Under the pieces are notes generated by a model, which saw nothing but the letters and a program-made list of their open reading frames with translations, was not told the DNA's origin and made no database searches. The position numbers and the translations under genes were made by a program. A stretch of DNA of 64,000 bases from Silvibacterium acidisoli. Lineage in GTDB: Bacteria > Acidobacteriota > Terriglobia > Terriglobales > Acidobacteriaceae. Positions 60,724 through 64,000 of the stretch are shown one piece after another. Positions within the stretch are counted from its first letter, which is position 1. Each line of letters starts with the position of its first letter. The DNA lies in contig CP085323.1 in the NCBI GenBank assembly GCA_022870745.1, positions 3,844,001-3,908,000 on the forward strand, read 5' to 3'.

Positions 60724-61844
60724 TGCAGTTTGACGTACTCATTCTCGGCGCAGGTATCGTCGGTTCAGCGTGTGCGCTGGAGTGTGCGCGCGCGGGGATG
60801 AAGGTGGGCATTGTCGAGCCGAATGTGCCTGCGAATGGCGCAAGCGCCGCGGGGATGGGACACATCGTGGTGATGGACGACTCGCCCGCGCAGCTGGCTC
60901 TTTCGCGCTATGGCCGCGAGTTGTGGCAGCAGATGCGCCAGGCGTTGCCCGCGACTGTCGAGTACGAGCAATGTGGAACGCTATGGGTTGCGGCCGATGA
61001 GGAAGAGATGCAGGAGGTGCATGCGAAGCAGCGCACTTATGCGTCGGTCGGCGTGGAGACGGAAATTCTCGACGCCCAGGCTTTGGAGCATGCCGAGCCG
61101 CAACTGCGCAAAGGCCTCGCGGGCGGATTGCGGGTGCCGGGAGACGGTGTGATCTACCCTCCGGCTGCGGCGCGGTTTTTTCTGGATGAGGCGATCCGGC
61201 TGGGCGCGACGCTTTTGCGCGGCGTGCTTCCGGTCGCGGCCGCGCAGGGCAGAGTGAAGCTGCAGGATGGATCCGGGCTTTCTGCCGGGGCAATTGTAAT
61301 CGCCACTGGTGTGAATACGAGTCTTGTGCCGTGGATCACGGTGCAGCCGCGCAAGGGACATCTTGTGATCACAGATCGCTATCCGGGATTTGTTCGCCAC
61401 CAGCTAGTGGAGTTGGGATATCTGAAGAGCGCGCACAAGCTGACTGCCGATTCGGTGGCGTTCAATGTGCAGCCGCGGCAGACGGGGCAATTGCTGATCG
61501 GCTCTTCGCGCCAGTACAGCGATGCGGTGCCGGATGTGGATGCGGCGATTCTGCGCCGGATGCTGGACCGGGCGAGCGAGTATCTGCCTCGTATTTCCGA
61601 GCTATCGGCGATTCGCGTGTGGACGGGGTTTCGTGCGGCGACTCCGGATAAACTGCCGTTGATTGGGCCGACGCCGGACCGTTCCGTTTTTCTTGCCATG
61701 GGCTTCGAAGGGCTGGGGATTACGAATGCTCCGGGTGCTGCGAGGCTGGTTGGGGATTATCTGCTGGGCCGCGAGCCGGCGATCGATCGCACGCCGTTTT
61801 TGCCTGGCCGCGCGTTGAAGCAGGCGGAGGCGATGCGTGCCTGA
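60723..61844 (+). CDS. FAD-dependent subunit of hydroxyproline dehydrogenase
   Basis: 373 aa of the DAO family. FAD motif LILGAGIVGSACALECARAG; ASAAGMGHIVVMDDSP follows; the end has GFRAATPDKLPLIGPTPDRS and GFEGLGITNAPGAARLVGDY. Together with the next two gene products it forms the kind of three-subunit cis-4-hydroxy-D-proline dehydrogenase found in soil bacteria; this chain would carry the substrate site. The ATG overlaps the stop of the epimerase gene by one base (TGATG). Confidence 0.9.
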   Translation: MQFDVLILGAGIVGSACALECARAGMKVGIVEPNVPANGASAAGMGHIVVMDDSPAQLALSRYGRELWQQMRQALPATVEYEQCGTLWVAADEEEMQEVHAKQRTYASVGVETEILDAQALEHAEPQLRKGLAGGLRVPGDGVIYPPAAARFFLDEAIRLGATLLRGVLPVAAAQGRVKLQDGSGLSAGAIVIATGVNTSLVPWITVQPRKGHLVITDRYPGFVRHQLVELGYLKSAHKLTADSVAFNVQPRQTGQLLIGSSRQYSDAVPDVDAAILRRMLDRASEYLPRISELSAIRVWTGFRAATPDKLPLIGPTPDRSVFLAMGFEGLGITNAPGAARLVGDYLLGREPAIDRTPFLPGRALKQAEAMRA

Positions 61845-62088
61845 ATCCCGGTTGATCACAGTGCAGGTGAATGGCAAGGCGGTTTCAGTGCCTGCGGGCT
61901 CGATGGTGAGTGCGGCCATGCTGAAGGCCGGCGATCTATGCCGCGTCTCGGTGACGGGTGAGCCGAGGAGCGCGCTCTGTGGCATGGGCATCTGCTTTGA
62001 ATGCCGCGCGGTGATCAATGGCGTAGCGCATAGCCGCTCCTGCCAGGTAGCGTGCCGCGAGGGTATGACGGTGGAGACGCAGCGATGA
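61837..62088 (+). CDS. [2Fe-2S] subunit of hydroxyproline dehydrogenase
   Basis: 83 aa, ferredoxin-like with Cys pattern CGMGICFEC ... C, that is C-x4-C-x2-C and a last Cys in SRSC (about 48-72). Small electron-carrying subunit of the dehydrogenase, as in the HcnA/LhpC-type proteins. GTG start at 61837, which overlaps the end of the FAD subunit gene by eight bases. The next gene starts at ATGA over its stop. Confidence 0.88.
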   Translation: MPESRLITVQVNGKAVSVPAGSMVSAAMLKAGDLCRVSVTGEPRSALCGMGICFECRAVINGVAHSRSCQVACREGMTVETQR

Positions 62089-63395
62089 GCATGCGTTGGG
62101 ACGTGTTGATTGTAGGAGCCGGCCCTGCGGGCATGGCGGCTGCGGTTGCGGCATCACGCGGACGTCTTCGCGTGGCGGTTCTCGATGACAACGCCGCGGC
62201 TGGAGGACAGATCTGGCGTCGTGGACTGGGTGAGACCGCTGAGCCCGCGAAACAGAAAATGTTGCACGCCTTCAAGGAATGCGGTGCGGTGCTGCTGGCG
62301 GGGCGCCGAGTGGTGCAGGCTCCTGAGCCGGGAGTGCTCGAGGCGTGGTGCGACGAGACGAATGTGCTCGAGCGCTATCACTACGACCGGTTGATTCTTG
62401 CGACCGGTGCACGTGAACGTTTTCTGCCGTTTCCGGGATGGACGCTTCCCGGCGTGATGGGTGCGGGTGGCCTGCAGGCCCTGGTGCGCGGGGGATACGA
62501 TGTGCGTGGCAAGAGAGTTGTCGTCGCTGGCACTGGGCCGTTGTTGATGGCTGTGGCCGCGCACCTGAAGCACGATGGGGCGAAGGTGGTTGCCATCTGC
62601 GAGCAGGCTTCGATGGCGCGGATGCTTCCGTTTGCGGCGCAGCTGGCGAAGAAGCCGTCCAAGATCTTGCAGGCGGTTGCCCTCGGTGCGAATCTGCGCG
62701 GTGTGAGTTACAAAACCGGCTGCTGGCCTGTAGCGGCGATTGGCAACGGCAGGCTGCAGCACGTGGAGCTGACGGATGGACGTCGCCGCTGGACGGAGCA
62801 ATGCGACCTGCTGGCCTGCGGCTTTCATCTTGTTCCGAATCTCGAGTTGCCTCTGCTCTTTGGGTGTCGTGTCGAGAATGACGCGGTTGCGGTGAATGCT
62901 ATGCAGCAGACTTCGGTAGCAGGCGTGTATTGCGCGGGCGAGCCGACAGGCATTGCGGGTGTGGATGCGGCGCTGCTGCAGGGCGAGATTGCAGGGCTGG
63001 CGGCTGCGGGCAACACAGGCGGCGCGGAGAAGCTGGTGGCTCGCAGCAAGGCGGAGCGCGCATTCGGAGAGGCGATGACGAGTGCGTTTCGCCTGCGCGA
63101 CGAAGTGCTGCGGCTGTGCGATGCCAACACGATTGTGTGCCGCTGCGAGGATGTTTCCTATGGATCGCTGAAGGCGCTTGCGGATGAAAAGAATAACTGG
63201 ACCGATGCCAAGCTGCTGACGCGCTGTGGCATGGGGCCCTGCCAGGGGCGCGTGTGCGGCCCTGCGGTGGAGGCGCTCTTCGGCTGGAAGAATGCTTCGG
63301 TGCGTCCACCTGTGTTTCCCGTTCCCATCGCGGCTTTTATCACCGAGCCGCAGAGTGAATTCGATAACCAACAAGCTTTACAGGAGATGCAATGA
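62085..63395 (+). CDS. NAD(P)/FAD subunit of hydroxyproline dehydrogenase
   Basis: 436 aa from the ATG at 62085. FAD motif VLIVGAGPAGMAAAVAASRG, GARERFLPFPGWTLPGVMG in the middle, NAD-type motif VVVAGTGPLLMAVAAHLK and GVYCAGEPTGIAGVDAALLQ near the end. The C-terminus has a BFD-like [2Fe-2S] site: CRCEDVSYGSL and TRCGMGPCQGRVCG. It matches the alpha chain of heteromeric cis-4-hydroxy-D-proline dehydrogenase and of HcnB-type enzymes. Overlaps its neighbours by ATGA on both sides. Confidence 0.9.
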   Translation: MSMRWDVLIVGAGPAGMAAAVAASRGRLRVAVLDDNAAAGGQIWRRGLGETAEPAKQKMLHAFKECGAVLLAGRRVVQAPEPGVLEAWCDETNVLERYHYDRLILATGARERFLPFPGWTLPGVMGAGGLQALVRGGYDVRGKRVVVAGTGPLLMAVAAHLKHDGAKVVAICEQASMARMLPFAAQLAKKPSKILQAVALGANLRGVSYKTGCWPVAAIGNGRLQHVELTDGRRRWTEQCDLLACGFHLVPNLELPLLFGCRVENDAVAVNAMQQTSVAGVYCAGEPTGIAGVDAALLQGEIAGLAAAGNTGGAEKLVARSKAERAFGEAMTSAFRLRDEVLRLCDANTIVCRCEDVSYGSLKALADEKNNWTDAKLLTRCGMGPCQGRVCGPAVEALFGWKNASVRPPVFPVPIAAFITEPQSEFDNQQALQEMQ

Positions 63396-64000
63396 ACTGG
63401 TTTGGCGTAATGCCTGCAATGACGACTTCCTTCGACGCGAACCTCGCTGTCGATCACGCGTTTCTGGCGCAGCACGCGGCGTGGCTGCTTGAGAACGGAT
63501 GCAAGGGCCTGGTGATGCTTGGCTCGCTCGGCGAAGGTGCGACGCTTGAGCACGACGAGAAGATCGCCATTCTGAAGACAGCTGTGAAGGCTTCGGAGAA
63601 GTTTGGTACGCCAGTGATTGCGGCAATCTCTTCTCTGTCGACAGCCAATGCTGTTCGTCTTGCCAAGGAAGCGGAAGAGGCGGGATGCAGCGGCTTGATG
63701 GTGCTGCCTCCTTATGTCTACACTTCCGACTGGCGCGAGATGAAGGCGCATGTGTCGGCGATTATCGGCGCAACGAAGCTTTCGTGCATGCTCTACAACA
63801 ATCCTGTTGCTTATAAGACGGACTTTCTGCCGGAGCAGATTGCGGAGCTGGCGGCGGAGCACGAGAACCTTGAGGCAGTGAAGGAATCGAGCGCGGATGT
63901 GCGTCGCGTGGCGGCGATTCGTGGCGTGGTGGGCGATCGCCTGAAGATCTTTGTGGGCGTGGATGACGTGCTGGTCGAAGCGGTCGATGCAGGCGCGACC
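63392..64000 (+). CDS. Pyrroline-4-hydroxy-2-carboxylate deaminase-like protein (partial)
   Basis: 203 residues to the right edge of a DapA-family (class I aldolase) protein of about 300 aa. The Schiff-base Lys is Lys164 in EAVKESSADVRR; Tyr135 in YNNP and GSLGEGATL form the rest of the site. In hydroxyproline breakdown such an enzyme deaminates 1-pyrroline-4-hydroxy-2-carboxylate to alpha-ketoglutarate semialdehyde. Strong ribosome site (AGGAG) and ATGA overlap with the preceding gene. The final dehydrogenase gene of the route is expected beyond the edge. Confidence 0.9.
   Translation, partial: MNWFGVMPAMTTSFDANLAVDHAFLAQHAAWLLENGCKGLVMLGSLGEGATLEHDEKIAILKTAVKASEKFGTPVIAAISSLSTANAVRLAKEAEEAGCSGLMVLPPYVYTSDWREMKAHVSAIIGATKLSCMLYNNPVAYKTDFLPEQIAELAAEHENLEAVKESSADVRRVAAIRGVVGDRLKIFVGVDDVLVEAVDAGAT

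Overview
The window looks like chromosomal DNA of a soil Acidobacteriota (Terriglobia, Acidobacteriaceae-like). This rests on high-GC coding sequence, a hopanoid gene (hpnJ), several Tat-exported glycoside hydrolases, MqnD of the futalosine menaquinone route, small conserved proteins of a type I associate with this group, and many short extragenic palindromes. The taxonomy is an inference from gene content; there is no rRNA or tRNA gene to anchor it. I saw no prophage, insertion sequence, CRISPR array or integrase.

Layout. 1-6710: end of a PAS sensor protein, a sugar-binding lipoprotein, a double cyclophilin, YjbQ, small DUF proteins and a membrane diguanylate cyclase. 6710-9980: a palindrome-rich gap, then hpnJ, a two-gene SMR-like transporter and a cold-shock gene. 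10.3-18 kb: a serine hydrolase, a type B carboxylesterase, a DUF3050 protein coupled to a PAS histidine kinase, a DUF2238 membrane protein and a GH30 glycosidase. 18-22.2 kb: HlyD-type adaptor, TPR protein and TolC-like protein, then queF. 22.3-30.4 kb: CreD with a strongly palindromic control region, a CotA-like multicopper oxidase, a phosphoesterase, an AlaC-like aminotransferase and an HD protein. 30.4-38.5 kb: an exopolysaccharide-initiating transferase behind a 700-bp gap, mqnD, a 52-aa membrane protein, a cupin, an ArsR/SDR divergent pair and a PAS-GGDEF-EAL protein. 38.7-46.8 kb: an M61 peptidase, a second PAS kinase, an AraC regulator, an epimerase, CutA, a phosphohexomutase and FtsB. 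46.8-55.3 kb: hypotheticals, a GH10 xylanase, an EF-P-family protein with a YeiP/EfpL-type loop, a GH95-like protein, a VOC protein, an HxlR/QorB divergent pair and a PfkB kinase. 55.6-59.4 kb: a large Ig/deacetylase-like protein, a 34-aa membrane peptide and a sugar permease. 59.8-64.0 kb: an overlapping operon for trans-4-hydroxy-L-proline breakdown that runs off the right edge.

How it fits together. The GH30, GH10 and GH95-like enzymes, the esterase, sugar-binding protein, sugar permease and PfkB kinase suit a saprophyte living on plant polysaccharide. The hydroxyproline operon adds use of hydroxyproline from plant cell-wall protein or collagen. Two diguanylate-signalling proteins, two closely related orphan PAS kinases and several regulators with visible operators show dense local regulation. 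The best candidates for undescribed biology are the Ig/GATase/deacetylase-like protein with its peptide and permease, the transporter pair next to hpnJ, the R-loop EF-P protein, and two or more families of dispersed palindromes between genes.
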